Counted from the first letter of the stretch, positions 9,436 through 18,826 are shown. The stretch is DNA of 64,000 nt from Saccharothrix saharensis (GCF_006716745.1 NZ_VFPP01000001.1:6831386-6895385); one strand, 5' to 3'. The notes: generated by a model not told the origin, from the letters alone. Numbers and translations: made by a program.

Positions 9436-10283
9436 GCGGTGACGCGCCCGAGATCGAACCCGCGCCGGTCGAGGCGGCCGAGCCGGCGGCGGTCGACGAC
9501 GGCCGGTTCAAGGTCAGGCTGACCAACTTCGAGGGGCCGTTCGACCTGCTGCTGCAACTGATCTCGCAGCACACGCTGGACGTCACCGAGGTGGCGCTGC
9601 ACACCGTCACCGACGACTTCATCGCCTACATCCGGGCGTTGGGCGACGGGTGGGACCTGGACGAGACGACCGAGTTCCTGGTCATCGCGGCGACCCTGCT
9701 CGACCTCAAGGCGGCGCGGCTGCTGCCCGCGGGCGACGTGGAGGACGAAGAAGACCTCGCGCTGCTGGAGGCACGGGACCTGCTGTTCGCGCGGCTGCTG
9801 CAGTACCGGGCGTACAAGCAGGTGGCGGCGCTGTTCGGGGAGCTGGAGCGCGGCGCGTACCGGCGGTACCCGCGGTCGGTGGCACTGGAGGAGCGGTACG
9901 AGGGGCTGCTGCCCGAGGTGATGCTGGGCGTGGACGCGCGGCGGTTCGCCGAGATCGCCGCGGTGGTGTTCCGGCCCAAACCGCCGCCGACGGTGTCCAC
10001 GTCGCACATCCACCAGCACCGGGTGTCGGTGCGCGAGCACGCCGACGTGCTGCGGGCGCGGCTGGCGGAGCTGGGGACGGTGACGTTCGCCGAGCTGATC
10101 GCCGAGTGCACGGAGACGATGGAGGTCGTGGCGCGGTTCCTGGCGCTGCTGGAGCTGTACCGGGAGCAGGCGCTGGCCTTCGAGCAGCCGGACCCGCTGG
10201 GGGAGCTGCGCATCACGTGGGTCGGCGGCACGGTCGAGCAGGCGCGGGCGCACGCCCGGGACGAGGACGAGGAGTACGGGTGA
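9432..10283 (+). CDS. scpA: Segregation and condensation protein A
   Basis: ScpA is the kleisin subunit that bridges SMC heads and binds ScpB in bacterial condensin. The 283-residue protein shows the family start FKVRLTNFEGPFDLLLQLI (residues 20-38), TEFLVIAATLLDLKAARLLP, and a C-terminal winged-helix with FAELIAECTETMEVVARFLALLELYR. A Glu/Asp-rich C-terminus is present. The GTG start overlaps the preceding gene, and the stop overlaps scpB by four bases. Confidence 0.94.
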   Translation: MSGDAPEIEPAPVEAAEPAAVDDGRFKVRLTNFEGPFDLLLQLISQHTLDVTEVALHTVTDDFIAYIRALGDGWDLDETTEFLVIAATLLDLKAARLLPAGDVEDEEDLALLEARDLLFARLLQYRAYKQVAALFGELERGAYRRYPRSVALEERYEGLLPEVMLGVDARRFAEIAAVVFRPKPPPTVSTSHIHQHRVSVREHADVLRARLAELGTVTFAELIAECTETMEVVARFLALLELYREQALAFEQPDPLGELRITWVGGTVEQARAHARDEDEEYG

Positions 10284-11026
10284 GCGACCGCGGAGCAACC
10301 GGTCCCGCCGGGTCGGACGAGCCGGTGGTCGGGCCCGACGTGGCGGTGGAGTCGGTGGCGGCCGGGTTCGAACGGGCCGGGACCGACGAGGCGGCCGAGC
10401 CCGTGCCGCCGTTGCCCTTGCCGCCGGTGGTCGGGCCGGAAGCCGAGGACGAGGGCGAGGCCGGAACCGGCGGGCTGCCCGACCTGGCCGACGACGCCGA
10501 GTTCGAGGGCGCGTTGGAGTCGATCCTGCTGGTCGTGGACAGCCCGATCGCCGAAGAGCAGCTCGCGGGCGTGCTCGACCAGTCGGTGAAGCGCGTCACG
10601 GCGGCCCTGCGCCGGCTGTCCGCCCGGTACACCGAGCAGGGCAGCGGCATCGACCTGCGTAGAATCGGGGACGGCTGGCGGTTCTACACTCGGGACCGCT
10701 TCGCGCCATTCGTGGAGAAGCTGCTGCTCGACGGGCAGCGCGCCAAGCTCACCCGGGCCGCGTTGGAGACACTCGCGGTCATCGCCTACCGGCAGCCCGT
10801 GACCAGGGCCCGGATCGCGGCGGTGCGCGGGGTGAACGTCGACGGGGTCATCCGCACGCTCGTCGCGCGCGGCCTGATCGCCGAGACGGGCACGGACTCC
10901 GACACGGGTGGCATCCTTTACCGCACGACCGAACTGTTCCTGGAGCGGTTGGGGCTGTCGTCGCTGGGCGACCTGCCGCCGATCGCTCCCCTCCTGCCCG
11001 AAGTGGATGCGATCGACGATGTCTGA
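10280..11026 (+). CDS. scpB: Segregation and condensation protein B
   Basis: This 248-residue ScpB partners ScpA in the SMC condensin complex. An acidic/Pro-rich N-terminal extension of about 75 residues precedes two winged-helix domains: FEGALESILLVVDSPIAEEQLAGVL and then LTRAALETLAVIAYRQPVTR, where AVIAYRQPVTR is the family signature, followed by IRGVNVDGVIRTL-like residues. GTG 10280 overlaps the scpA stop. The 3' end overlaps rluB by eight bases. Confidence 0.94.
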   Translation: MSDRGATGPAGSDEPVVGPDVAVESVAAGFERAGTDEAAEPVPPLPLPPVVGPEAEDEGEAGTGGLPDLADDAEFEGALESILLVVDSPIAEEQLAGVLDQSVKRVTAALRRLSARYTEQGSGIDLRRIGDGWRFYTRDRFAPFVEKLLLDGQRAKLTRAALETLAVIAYRQPVTRARIAAVRGVNVDGVIRTLVARGLIAETGTDSDTGGILYRTTELFLERLGLSSLGDLPPIAPLLPEVDAIDDV

Positions 11027-11762
11027 CCAGGCCAACCCCGAGGGGATCCGGCTCCAGAAGGTGCTCGCCAAGGCGGGCATCGCCTCGCGGCGGGTCGCCG
11101 AGGAGCTGATCGAACTCGGCCGCGTCCAGGTCGACGGCGAGGTGGTCCGCGAGCAGGGCCGCCGCATCGACCCGGACACCGCGGTCGTGCACGTCGACGG
11201 TGTGCGCGTGGTGCTCAAGGAGGACGTGGTCACCCTCGCCTTCAACAAGCCGCGCGGGGTGCTGTCCACCATGCACGACGACGCGCACCGGCCGTGCGTG
11301 GGCGACTACCTGCACAACCGCAAGGAGCGCCTGTTCCACGTCGGCCGGCTGGACGCCGACACCGAGGGCCTGCTGCTGCTGACCAACGACGGCGACCTCG
11401 CGCACCGGCTGATGCACCCGTCCTACGAGATCACCAAGACCTACCTCGCCGAGGTGCCCGGCCCGATCCCGAAGGACCTGGGCAAGCGGCTGCGCGCGGG
11501 CGTCGAGCTGGAGGACGGCCCGATCGCGGTCGACTCGTTCAAGCTGATCTCCTCCATGCCGGGCAAGGCGCTGGTCGAGGTGGTCCTGCACGAGGGCCGC
11601 AAGCACATCGTGCGCCGCCTGCTCGACCACGTCGGCCACCCGGTGGAGCACCTGGTCCGCACCGCGGTCGGCGAGGTGCGCCTGGGCAACCAGCGCCCCG
11701 GCTCGATGCGGGTGCTCAACCGGCAGGAAGTCGGCTCCCTGTACAAGGCCGTCGGGCTGTAG
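11019..11762 (+). CDS. rluB: 23S rRNA pseudouridine synthase, RluB/RsuA family
   Basis: This 247-residue enzyme isomerises uridine in rRNA. It has an N-terminal S4 RNA-binding domain (IRLQKVLAKAGIASRRVAEELI, residues 8-29) and a catalytic domain with HVGRLDADTEGLLLLTNDG, where the D of GRLDxxTxG is the nucleophile. EGRKHIVRRLLDHVGHPV is the usual C-terminal motif. ATG 11019 overlaps scpB. It corresponds to Rv1711. The cmk and der (engA) genes that usually follow are absent here. Confidence 0.93.
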   Translation: MSDQANPEGIRLQKVLAKAGIASRRVAEELIELGRVQVDGEVVREQGRRIDPDTAVVHVDGVRVVLKEDVVTLAFNKPRGVLSTMHDDAHRPCVGDYLHNRKERLFHVGRLDADTEGLLLLTNDGDLAHRLMHPSYEITKTYLAEVPGPIPKDLGKRLRAGVELEDGPIAVDSFKLISSMPGKALVEVVLHEGRKHIVRRLLDHVGHPVEHLVRTAVGEVRLGNQRPGSMRVLNRQEVGSLYKAVGL

Positions 11763-11769
11763 CCGGGGC

Positions 11770-11807
11770 AGGCGCTTGGCGGGGTCCCCCTTCCCCACCA
11801 AGCGCCC
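11770..11807 (+). terminator. Stem-loop terminator after rluB
   Basis: GCGCTTGGCGGGG (11772-11784) pairs with CCCCACCAAGCGC (11793-11805) with one mismatch and an 8-nt loop, ten bases after the rluB stop. It closes the parA-rluB operon. Confidence 0.6.
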
Positions 11808-11860
11808 CTCCCCCCTGGCGGAACCCCTACCGGTTCCACCGCCATTCCTACGGCAGACGG

Positions 11861-11908
11861 GTTGTTCAGTGTCAGCGCGTGGACGCTGAACAGGCTTTTC
11901 TGAACAAT
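11861..11908 (+). promoter_or_regulatory. Inverted repeat TTGTTCAG...CTGAACAA upstream of the HTH-nSTAND gene
   Basis: TTGTTCAG (11862-11869) is mirrored by CTGAACAA (11900-11907). A second GCTGAAC half-site at 11885-11891 lies between. The element starts about 75 bp upstream of the ATG of a gene whose product begins with a helix-turn-helix, so an autoregulatory operator is possible. Confidence 0.4.
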
Positions 11909-11935
11909 CGGCCGCGTCGAAGGGGAGGGCGACGC

Positions 11936-14900
11936 ATGGCCAGACGGGAGAGCCCGTTACGGGCCGACAGCGGTGACCTGGGGGAGTTCGCCGCCGGCCT
12001 GAGGGCGTTGCGCGAACGGGCGGGCGGTCCCACCTACCGGCGGCTGGCCCACGACGCGCACTACTCGGCGGCGGCCCTGTCGGAGGCGGCGAACGGGCGG
12101 CGGCTGCCGAGCCTCGCGGTCACGCTCGCGTACGTGCGGGCCTGCGGCGGCGACGTGGTGGCGTGGGAGGCGCGCTGGCGCGAGCTGGCCGAACGGGCCG
12201 CCGACGCGAACCCGCGCACCCCGCCGAAGGACACCGACGCCCCGTACACGGGGTTGGCGGCGTTCCAGGTGCGGGACGCGGACCGGTTCTTCGGCCGCGA
12301 CCGGGTGGTGCGGGAGCTGCTGGGCCTGCTCGCGCGCCGCCGGTTCGCCGGGGTGTTCGGCGCGTCCGGTTCGGGCAAGTCGTCGGTGCTGCGGGCGGGC
12401 CTGGTGGCGACGTGGGGCCGGCCCTCGCTGGTGCTCACGCCCGGCGCGCGCCCGGTGGAGGAGTTGGCGGTGCGGGCCGCGGCGTGCACCGGCCGGGACG
12501 CCGCCGCGCTGGCCGCCGAGTTCACGGCCCACCCGGAGAACCTGCACCTGCGCGTGCGACAGGCGCTCGTCGAGGGCGACGACGACCTGCTGGTCGTGGT
12601 CGACCAGTTCGAAGAGGTCTTCACGCTGTGCCGGGAGCCGGCCGAGCGGGCCGCGTTCATCGCCGCGCTGACCACCGCCGCCACCACGCCGACCAGCCGC
12701 ACGCGGGTCGTGCTGGGTGTGCGCGCCGACTTCCTCGGCCACTGCGGGCAGTACCCGGAGCTGGTGGAGGCGTTGCGCGGCGGGCACGTGCTGGTCGGGC
12801 CGATGACGGCCGACGAGCTGCGCGAGGCGATCGTGGCGCCCGCCGTCGCGGTCGGCTGCAAGGTGGAGACGGCGCTGGTCACCCGCCTGGTCGCGGACGC
12901 GGCGGGCCAGCCCGGGGTGCTGCCGCTGGTGTCGCACGCGCTGCTGGAGACGTGGCGCAGGCGGCGCGGTGTCGCGTTGACCCTGGCGGGCTACGAGGAG
13001 GTCGGCGGGGTCGAGCACTCGATCGCGCGCAGCGCCGAGCAGGTCTACACCGCGATGAGCCCGGCCGGGCGGCAGGTGGCCAAGGAGGTGTTCCTGCGGT
13101 TGATCGCGGTCGGCGAGGGCACCGAGGACACCAAGCGGCGGGTCTCCCGCGCCGAGGTCGACCACCCCGAGGTGCTGGCCGCGTTGGCGCAGGCGCGGCT
13201 GGTGGTGCTGGACCGGGACTCGGTGGAGCTGGCGCACGAGGCGCTGATCCGGAACTGGCCGCGGTTGCGCGACTGGATCGCCGAGGACCGGGCGGGTCTG
13301 CGGGTGCAGCGGATGCTGACCGAGGCCGCGCACACGTGGGAGTCGCTGGAGCGGGACCCGGGCGCGCTGTACCGGGGCACGAGGCTGGCGCTGGTGCGCG
13401 AGTGGGTGGACGGCACGCGCGGTCCCCGGCTCACGCCGGGTGAGCTCCGGTTCCTGGAGGCCAGCGTCGCCGCGGACGACGCGGTGCGCGCCATCGAGCA
13501 GCGGCGCACCCGCAGGCTGCGGCAGCTCGTGTCGGTGATGGCGGTGCTGCTGCTCCTGGCGGGCGGCGCGATCGTGCACGCGTTCCGGGCCGAGCGGTCC
13601 GCGACCGAGCAGCGCAACATCGCGCTGGCGCACAAGGTGATCACCCAGGCCGCCGCGCTGCGCGACACCGACCCGGCGCTGTCGTTGCAGCTCACCCTGG
13701 CCGCGCACCGGCTCACACCGCTGCCCGAGACGCGGGACGCGCTGTACGGCGCGTTCGCCGAGCCGTACGCGACCCGGATCGGCGCGGTGCGCGCGGTGGC
13801 GGTCAGCCCGACCGGTTCGCTGCTCGCCGTCGCCGACGACACCACCGTCATGGACGTGCGGCTGGTGGACATCGCCGACCCCCACCGCCCGGAGCACCTC
13901 GGCCCGCTGGCCGGGCTGGTCGACCCGTGGGCGTTGACGTTCAGCGAGGACGGCGAGTGGCTCGCCGGCGCGTCCGCCGACGAGGTCGTGGTGTGGCGGG
14001 TGGCGGACCCGCGCCACCCGGTGGTCGTGCACCGGTTCGGCGACCTGCCGGCCGAGCCGGTGGTGGCCCTGTCGTTCCCGCCCGACTCCCGGTACCTGGT
14101 GGCGGGGTTCCAGGCCGGTCCGCCGCGGGCCTGGGACCTGGCCGGGGGAGGCGTGCCGGTGGCGCTGCCGCTGCCGGGCGGGTCGCCGGCGGTGGCGTTC
14201 CTGTCCGGGCACGTGGTGGCGGTCGTGTCCGGTGACCGGGTGCTCTCGGTCGACCTGGCCACCGGGGCGTCCGGCGTCCTGGTGAGCGGGGTCGGCGCGG
14301 TCACCGCGCTGGCGGTCGGCGACGGCGGCCGGGTGGTCGCCACGGCGGGGGAGGACCGGGTGGTGCGTCTGTGGGAGGTCGCCGACGCCTCCGGGAGCGC
14401 CCGGCAGACCGCCGCGCTCCGGCACGGCGGCGACGTGCGCGCGCTGGCGTTCAACCAGGACGGACGGGTGCTGGCCACGGCGGGGGACGACCGCTCGGCC
14501 CGGCTGTGGGACGTCACCGTCCGGCGGGCGCCGGTGGAGGCGGCGGCCCTCGACGGGCACCTCGGCCCGGTCACCGCGGTGGCGTTCGCGGCCGGGGGAC
14601 TGGCCCTGGTCACCGCGGGCAGCGACCGGACGGTCCGGCTCACCGATCTCACGGAGCTGCCGGTGGCGCACCCCGTGACGCTGCGGTCGGTCACGGTCGC
14701 CGCCGACCGCGGCCTGGCGGCCACCGTCGACGTCGAGGGCGTGCTGCGGCTCGTGGACATCTCCGAGCCGCGCGGCCCGCGCACCGCGTGGCCGTTGACC
14801 GCGCACCCGGGGCGGGTGCGGGTGGCCGCGCTCAGCCGGGACGGCGAGCACCTGGTCACCGTCGCCGCCGACGGGCGGGTGCGGGTGTGGCGCACGACCA

Positions 14901-15682
14901 ACCCGGCCTCGCCCGACCTGGTCGGCGAGGCGGGCCGGGCGACGACGGTGGCGTTCAGCCCGAAGGGCACGCACTTCGCCACCGGCGGGCTCGACGACGG
15001 CGTGACGCGCCTGTGGAACGTGGCGACCCTGGTCCAGATCGCCGAGATGCGCGACAAGCACCACCCGGACGCGCCGACCGCCGCGCTGGCGTTCGACGCC
15101 GCGGGCGACCGGCTGGTGGTCGCCAAGCTCGGCGGGTCGGTCGAGGAGTGGGACACCACCGTGCCGATGTGGCCGAAGCGGTGGCGGCGTGACGTGCTCG
15201 ACGTCCGGTACCCCAGCGCCGTGGCGCCGGTGCCGGGCGGGATGGTGACCGTGGAGCCCGACGGCCGGGCCGTGCTGTGGCGACACCCCGAGCAGCTGGG
15301 CGACCCCCGAGGCGACCCGGAGGTGCGCTTCACCTCCGCCGAGCCGCTGGGGTCGGCGGCGCGGGCGGTCGCGGTGGCGGACGACTCGGTCGTGGTCGCC
15401 GGGGCCGACGGGACGCTGCGGCTGTACGACGTGGCGGACGGCGGGCCCGCGCGGCAGGTGGCCGTGTTCGCCGGGCACACGTCGGGGACCAACTCGGTGG
15501 CGTTCGCGCCCGACGGGCACACGCTCGTCAGCGCGGGCGACGCGGTGCTGCGGTTCTGGGAGACCGACCTGGGCGCGGTGGTGACCCGGATCTGCGCCAC
15601 CGCCCACCCCGGCATCACCGCGCAGCAGTGGGCGGGCTACTTCCCCGACCTGCCCCACGAGCCGCCGTGCACCGGTCGCTAG
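11936..15682 (+). CDS. HTH - nSTAND NTPase - WD40 repeat protein
   Basis: This 1248-residue protein has an N-terminal XRE-like helix-turn-helix (residues 15-75, YRRLAHDAHYSAAALSEAANG) and then an nSTAND1-type NTPase. The NTPase shows YTGLAAFQVRDADRFFGRD, Walker A GASGSGKSS with K148, and Walker B LLVVVDQFEEVF near residue 218. A helical region and one membrane helix (QLVSVMAVLLLLAGGAIVHAF, about residues 530-550) follow. The remainder is a WD40 beta-propeller (about 620-1220) with repeated HGGDVRALAFNQDGRVLATAGDD-type blades. STAND proteins act as ligand-triggered NTPase switches; the signal and output here are unknown. ATG 11936 follows AGGGGAGGG. The gene stands alone at a break in conserved synteny. 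Confidence 0.88.
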   Translation: MARRESPLRADSGDLGEFAAGLRALRERAGGPTYRRLAHDAHYSAAALSEAANGRRLPSLAVTLAYVRACGGDVVAWEARWRELAERAADANPRTPPKDTDAPYTGLAAFQVRDADRFFGRDRVVRELLGLLARRRFAGVFGASGSGKSSVLRAGLVATWGRPSLVLTPGARPVEELAVRAAACTGRDAAALAAEFTAHPENLHLRVRQALVEGDDDLLVVVDQFEEVFTLCREPAERAAFIAALTTAATTPTSRTRVVLGVRADFLGHCGQYPELVEALRGGHVLVGPMTADELREAIVAPAVAVGCKVETALVTRLVADAAGQPGVLPLVSHALLETWRRRRGVALTLAGYEEVGGVEHSIARSAEQVYTAMSPAGRQVAKEVFLRLIAVGEGTEDTKRRVSRAEVDHPEVLAALAQARLVVLDRDSVELAHEALIRNWPRLRDWIAEDRAGLRVQRMLTEAAHTWESLERDPGALYRGTRLALVREWVDGTRGPRLTPGELRFLEASVAADDAVRAIEQRRTRRLRQLVSVMAVLLLLAGGAIVHAFRAERSATEQRNIALAHKVITQAAALRDTDPALSLQLTLAAHRLTPLPETRDALYGAFAEPYATRIGAVRAVAVSPTGSLLAVADDTTVMDVRLVDIADPHRPEHLGPLAGLVDPWALTFSEDGEWLAGASADEVVVWRVADPRHPVVVHRFGDLPAEPVVALSFPPDSRYLVAGFQAGPPRAWDLAGGGVPVALPLPGGSPAVAFLSGHVVAVVSGDRVLSVDLATGASGVLVSGVGAVTALAVGDGGRVVATAGEDRVVRLWEVADASGSARQTAALRHGGDVRALAFNQDGRVLATAGDDRSARLWDVTVRRAPVEAAALDGHLGPVTAVAFAAGGLALVTAGSDRTVRLTDLTELPVAHPVTLRSVTVAADRGLAATVDVEGVLRLVDISEPRGPRTAWPLTAHPGRVRVAALSRDGEHLVTVAADGRVRVWRTTNPASPDLVGEAGRATTVAFSPKGTHFATGGLDDGVTRLWNVATLVQIAEMRDKHHPDAPTAALAFDAAGDRLVVAKLGGSVEEWDTTVPMWPKRWRRDVLDVRYPSAVAPVPGGMVTVEPDGRAVLWRHPEQLGDPRGDPEVRFTSAEPLGSAARAVAVADDSVVVAGADGTLRLYDVADGGPARQVAVFAGHTSGTNSVAFAPDGHTLVSAGDAVLRFWETDLGAVVTRICATAHPGITAQQWAGYFPDLPHEPPCTGR

Positions 15683-15781
15683 CGCCGGGCCCCGCCGGCG
15701 CCGGACCCCACCCGTGCCGGCCCGCTCCCGAGCCGCCCACCTCCGTGCCCACCCGCCGTCCGGGCGGTGCTTCAGCGGCCG

Positions 15782-15884
15782 CTGACAGCAATTTGCAAGA
15801 TCACATCATGAAGTTTTACCGCCACTCATTGTGGCGGGGCACTTCACTCTCTAGATTGAGCCGGGTTAGTTGGGGTTGATCAAC
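15782..15884 (+). promoter_or_regulatory. Regulatory region of the ABC transporter operon
   Basis: This unusually AT-rich stretch for the window holds CTGACA (15782-15787) and CATCAT (15804-15809) as a candidate promoter with 16-bp spacing. It also has a perfect stem CCGCCAC-TCATT-GTGGCGG (15819-15837) and a 10-bp palindrome GTTGATCAAC (15875-15884) just before the ribosome site. The palindromes are plausible operators. The rest of the 15683-15897 gap shows nothing else. Confidence 0.35.
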
Positions 15885-15897
15885 TGGGAAGAGGCGT

Positions 15898-16671
15898 TTG
15901 CGCGTGCGTGCGCTCACCCGAGGACTGCTCGGTGTGGCCGGGTTCCTCGTCATCTGGGAGCTGTTCGGCCGGTCCCGGCTGGTGCCCTCGGAGTACTTGC
16001 CACCGCCGTCCGTCGTAGCGGTGGAACTCGTGAAGTTGTTGGGGGATGAGGCTTTCCTGCGGGACGTCGTCGCGACGGTCCTCGCCGTGCTCATCGCCGT
16101 GGCGCTGTCGGTCGGGATCGCGGTCCCGCTCGGCCTCGTCCTGGGCAGCGTGGCGTCCGTCCGGCACGCCACCCGCGCCGTCGTCGAGTTCCTGCGCCCC
16201 ATCCCGTCGGTGGCGCTGATCCCGCTGGCGGTGCTGCTGCTCGGCATCGGGCCGGAAACCAAGATCACCCTCGCGGTGTACGCGGCGATCTGGCCCATCC
16301 TGTTCAACACCATCTACGCGCTCGACGAGCTCGACCCCCTGTTGGTCGAGACCGCCCGCGCGTTCGGCTCCGGCCGGGTGCGCGTGCTGGCGTCGGTCGC
16401 CCTGCCCAGCGCGTTGCCGTTCGTGCTGACCGGCATCCGGCTCGCCGCCACGACGAGCCTGGTCGTGATCGTCAGCGTGGAGCTGCTGGAAGGCGGCTCC
16501 GGCGGCATCGGGCAGTACATCGCGATCGCGCGCAGCGGCGCGGGCCGGATGGACATCGTCCTGGCCGGCACGGTGGTCGCGGGCGTCATCGGCTACCTGC
16601 TCAACGAGGGGCTGGAACGCGCGCAGCGCCGCTGGGTCGGCTGGAGCGCGGTCACCGGAGGTCGGTCGTGA
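15898..16671 (+). CDS. ABC transporter permease, SsuC/TauC-like
   Basis: This 257-residue inner-membrane permease belongs to the nitrate/sulfonate/taurine-type family (binding-protein-dependent transport). About six membrane helices are visible, along with the cytoplasmic EAA-like loop LLVETARAFGSGRVRVLASVALPSALPFVLTGIRLA. TTG 15898 follows GGGAAGAGG; GTG 15904 is an equally good start. It is the first of three overlapping genes (permease, permease, ATPase). The substrate is not evident from sequence; the nearby pobA suggests an aromatic acid. Confidence 0.85.
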   Translation: MRVRALTRGLLGVAGFLVIWELFGRSRLVPSEYLPPPSVVAVELVKLLGDEAFLRDVVATVLAVLIAVALSVGIAVPLGLVLGSVASVRHATRAVVEFLRPIPSVALIPLAVLLLGIGPETKITLAVYAAIWPILFNTIYALDELDPLLVETARAFGSGRVRVLASVALPSALPFVLTGIRLAATTSLVVIVSVELLEGGSGGIGQYIAIARSGAGRMDIVLAGTVVAGVIGYLLNEGLERAQRRWVGWSAVTGGRS

Positions 16672-17474
16672 GTCGATTCCTGCAGCGGTGGGCGGTGTTC
16701 GCGGGCCTCGTCGTGGTCTGGGAGCTGCTCACCTGGTACGCCGACGACACGTTCTTCCCCCGCCCCACCGAGATCGCCGAGGCCGCGCACGACCTGTGGT
16801 TCTCGGGTCCGGCCGGTGACCTGTTCCTCACCGACACGGTGTTCGACCACGTGTTCCCGAGCGTCGGCCGGCTGCTCGCCGGCTGGGGCATCGCGGCCGT
16901 CGTCGGAATCTCGCTCGGCGTGGCGCTCGGTCGCTCCGCGGCGGCCGCGGAGTACGCCGGGCCACTGCTGACGTTCATGCGCTCGATCCCGCCGCCCCTG
17001 CTGGTGCCGGTGTTCCTGCTCGTGTTCAGCGTCGGCACCACCATGCAGCTCGCCACGATCGTCTTCGGCGTGCTGTGGCCCATCCTGCTCAACAGCATCG
17101 ACGGCGCCCGCTCCGTCGACGCCACGAAGTTCGAGACCTCGGCGGTGTTCCGCATCCCCAAGCCACAGTGGATCCTCGGTGTCGTCCTGCCCTCCGCGGC
17201 GCCGAAGATCTTCGCCGGGCTGCGGGTCTCCCTGTCGCTGTCGCTGGTGCTCATGGTCGTGTCCGAACTCGTCGGAACCGACAACGGGATCGGGTCGCAA
17301 CTCCTCGTCGCACAGCGGGAGTTCGACTTCCCCGACATGTGGGCCGGGATCATCCTCCTGGGTGTCCTCGGCTATGCCCTCAACACCGTGCTCCTCTTCT
17401 TCGAGCGCAAAGCCCTTGCGTGGCAACCGAAGCAGGAGCGCACCCCCGCGACGGTGGAGGAAAAAGCAGTATGA
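16668..17474 (+). CDS. ABC transporter permease, SsuC/TauC-like (second subunit)
   Basis: This 268-residue permease is of the same family as its upstream neighbour and begins at a GTG overlapping that gene's stop. Membrane helices include WAVFAGLVVVWELLTWY at the start. The conserved loop is SVDATKFETSAVFRIPKPQWILGVVLPSAAPKIFAGLRVSLS-like, with its G at the LR turn. Two different permeases imply a heterodimeric channel, whereas many SsuABC systems use a homodimer. The stop overlaps the ATPase start (ATGA). Confidence 0.86.
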   Translation: MSRFLQRWAVFAGLVVVWELLTWYADDTFFPRPTEIAEAAHDLWFSGPAGDLFLTDTVFDHVFPSVGRLLAGWGIAAVVGISLGVALGRSAAAAEYAGPLLTFMRSIPPPLLVPVFLLVFSVGTTMQLATIVFGVLWPILLNSIDGARSVDATKFETSAVFRIPKPQWILGVVLPSAAPKIFAGLRVSLSLSLVLMVVSELVGTDNGIGSQLLVAQREFDFPDMWAGIILLGVLGYALNTVLLFFERKALAWQPKQERTPATVEEKAV

Positions 17475-18352
17475 CCGCGATGCTCGAAGTGGCCGACCTC
17501 GGCCACACCTACCAGGCGAAGGACGGCGCGCACACCGCGATCGCCGACCTGTCGTTCACCGTCGGCACCGGCGAGTTGGTCTGCGTCGTCGGCCCGTCCG
17601 GCTGCGGCAAGTCCACGCTGCTGCGCACCATCTCCGGCCTGATCCGCCCCACCCGCGGCGAGATCAGCCTGCACGGCAACGAGGTCCGCGGCGTGCCCGA
17701 CGACCTCGCCGTGGTGTTCCAGGACTACAGCCGCTCGCTGTTCCCGTGGCTGACGGTGCAGAAGAACGTGGAGTTCCCGCTGCGCCGCACCCTGGGCCGC
17801 GCCGAGCGCCGCGTCCGCGCGGCCGAGGCGCTGGAGTGGGTCGGCCTGTCGGCGGCCGGCCGCAAGTACCCGTGGCAGTTGTCCGGCGGCATGCAGCAGC
17901 GCGTCGCCATCGCCAGGGCGCTGGCCTACCGGCCCGCGTTGCTGCTGATGGACGAGCCGTTCGCGTCGGTGGACGCGCAGACCCGGTTCGAGCTGGAGGA
18001 CCTGCTGCTGAAGGTCCGCACCGAGCAGGACACCACCGTGCTGGTGGTGACGCACGACATCGACGAAAGCGTTTACCTGGGCGACCGGATCCTGGTGCTC
18101 TCCACGTCGCCCGCGTCCGTGGTGGCCGACCTGAAGGTCGACCTGCCCGCGCAGCGCGACCAGATCACCACCCGGGAGTCCGAGGCGTTCGTCGCGCTGC
18201 GGGCCGAGGTGGCGCGGCTGCTCAACGTCGGCAAGACCTCCGAGGAGGTCCGGGCGCGCCGCAAGGCGAACGAGCAGCAGGCCGCGAAGTGGGCCGAGGC
18301 GGAGCGGGCGGAGGCCTCGCGCGCGGAGGCCGAAGAACGCGCCACGACGTGA
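17471..18352 (+). CDS. ABC transporter ATP-binding protein, SsuB/TauB-like
   Basis: This 293-residue ATPase energises the two upstream permeases. Walker A is GPSGCGKSTLL (residues 39-49), the Q-loop is VVFQDYSRSLFPW, the ABC signature is LSGGMQQRVAIARAL, Walker B is LLLMDEPFASVD and the H-loop is VVTHDIDESVYL. The last 45 residues form an unusual Glu/Ala/Arg-rich helical tail (QQAAKWAEAERAEASRAEAEE) not needed for ATPase function, perhaps a coiled coil. ATG 17471 overlaps the permease stop. Confidence 0.93.
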   Translation: MTAMLEVADLGHTYQAKDGAHTAIADLSFTVGTGELVCVVGPSGCGKSTLLRTISGLIRPTRGEISLHGNEVRGVPDDLAVVFQDYSRSLFPWLTVQKNVEFPLRRTLGRAERRVRAAEALEWVGLSAAGRKYPWQLSGGMQQRVAIARALAYRPALLLMDEPFASVDAQTRFELEDLLLKVRTEQDTTVLVVTHDIDESVYLGDRILVLSTSPASVVADLKVDLPAQRDQITTRESEAFVALRAEVARLLNVGKTSEEVRARRKANEQQAAKWAEAERAEASRAEAEERATT

Positions 18353-18773
18353 TGGGCGCATTCCTGGACTAGGGAACGCCGGACGGGCGATCCGCGGCTT
18401 GTCGGCCCTCTCAGGGGCGGCGCCGGGGGTCGCCCGTTGTCGTGCGCGGGGGTGTCCGGGACGGTTATGGGCGTGGGTTTCGACGGCGGTCGTTCGCAAC
18501 GATTCGACATCTTTCCCGCCGTGCGCCGGCCCGTCACCATGATCACCGGGACGTCATCGCGTGATTACCCGCCGTGCCCGCCGGGGGCTTTTTCCCCGCT
18601 GATTGCGGACATTCCATCGGTACTTCCTATGGCTCCGGCGGTTCGCCCGGAAGATATCGACGGGCGCGCGTGGCCGTCCACCGGGTGGAATCGGCGGCGA
18701 ATGCATCCGGCGCGGCCGGCGCGAAGTCGGGCGCCGCTGGATGCCGAATAGGCGCGCCTAGCGGTCCGGCCAT

Positions 18774-18826
18774 CGCCTTGTTCTCCGGGTCGGGCACTTC
18801 CGCGTGCGTCGGCGGAGAACAAGGCG
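18774..18826. terminator. 14-bp perfect inverted repeat between convergent genes
   Basis: CGCCTTGTTCTCCG (18774-18787) is exactly mirrored by CGGAGAACAAGGCG (18813-18826) with a 25-nt loop. It lies in the 540-bp gap (18353-18894) between the ABC ATPase and convergent pobA and may terminate both. A 12-bp palindrome TAGGCGCGCCTA (18749-18760) is nearby. I see no gene in this gap. Confidence 0.45.

Noticed and set aside
11957..15658. 1233-residue minus-strand open frame opposite the nSTAND gene
   Set aside because: His/Arg/Gly-rich translation without motifs; the plus strand encodes a clear WD40 protein.
18437..18751. 104-residue open frame in the gap before pobA
   Set aside because: No ribosome site, no motif, and codon composition unlike neighbouring genes.
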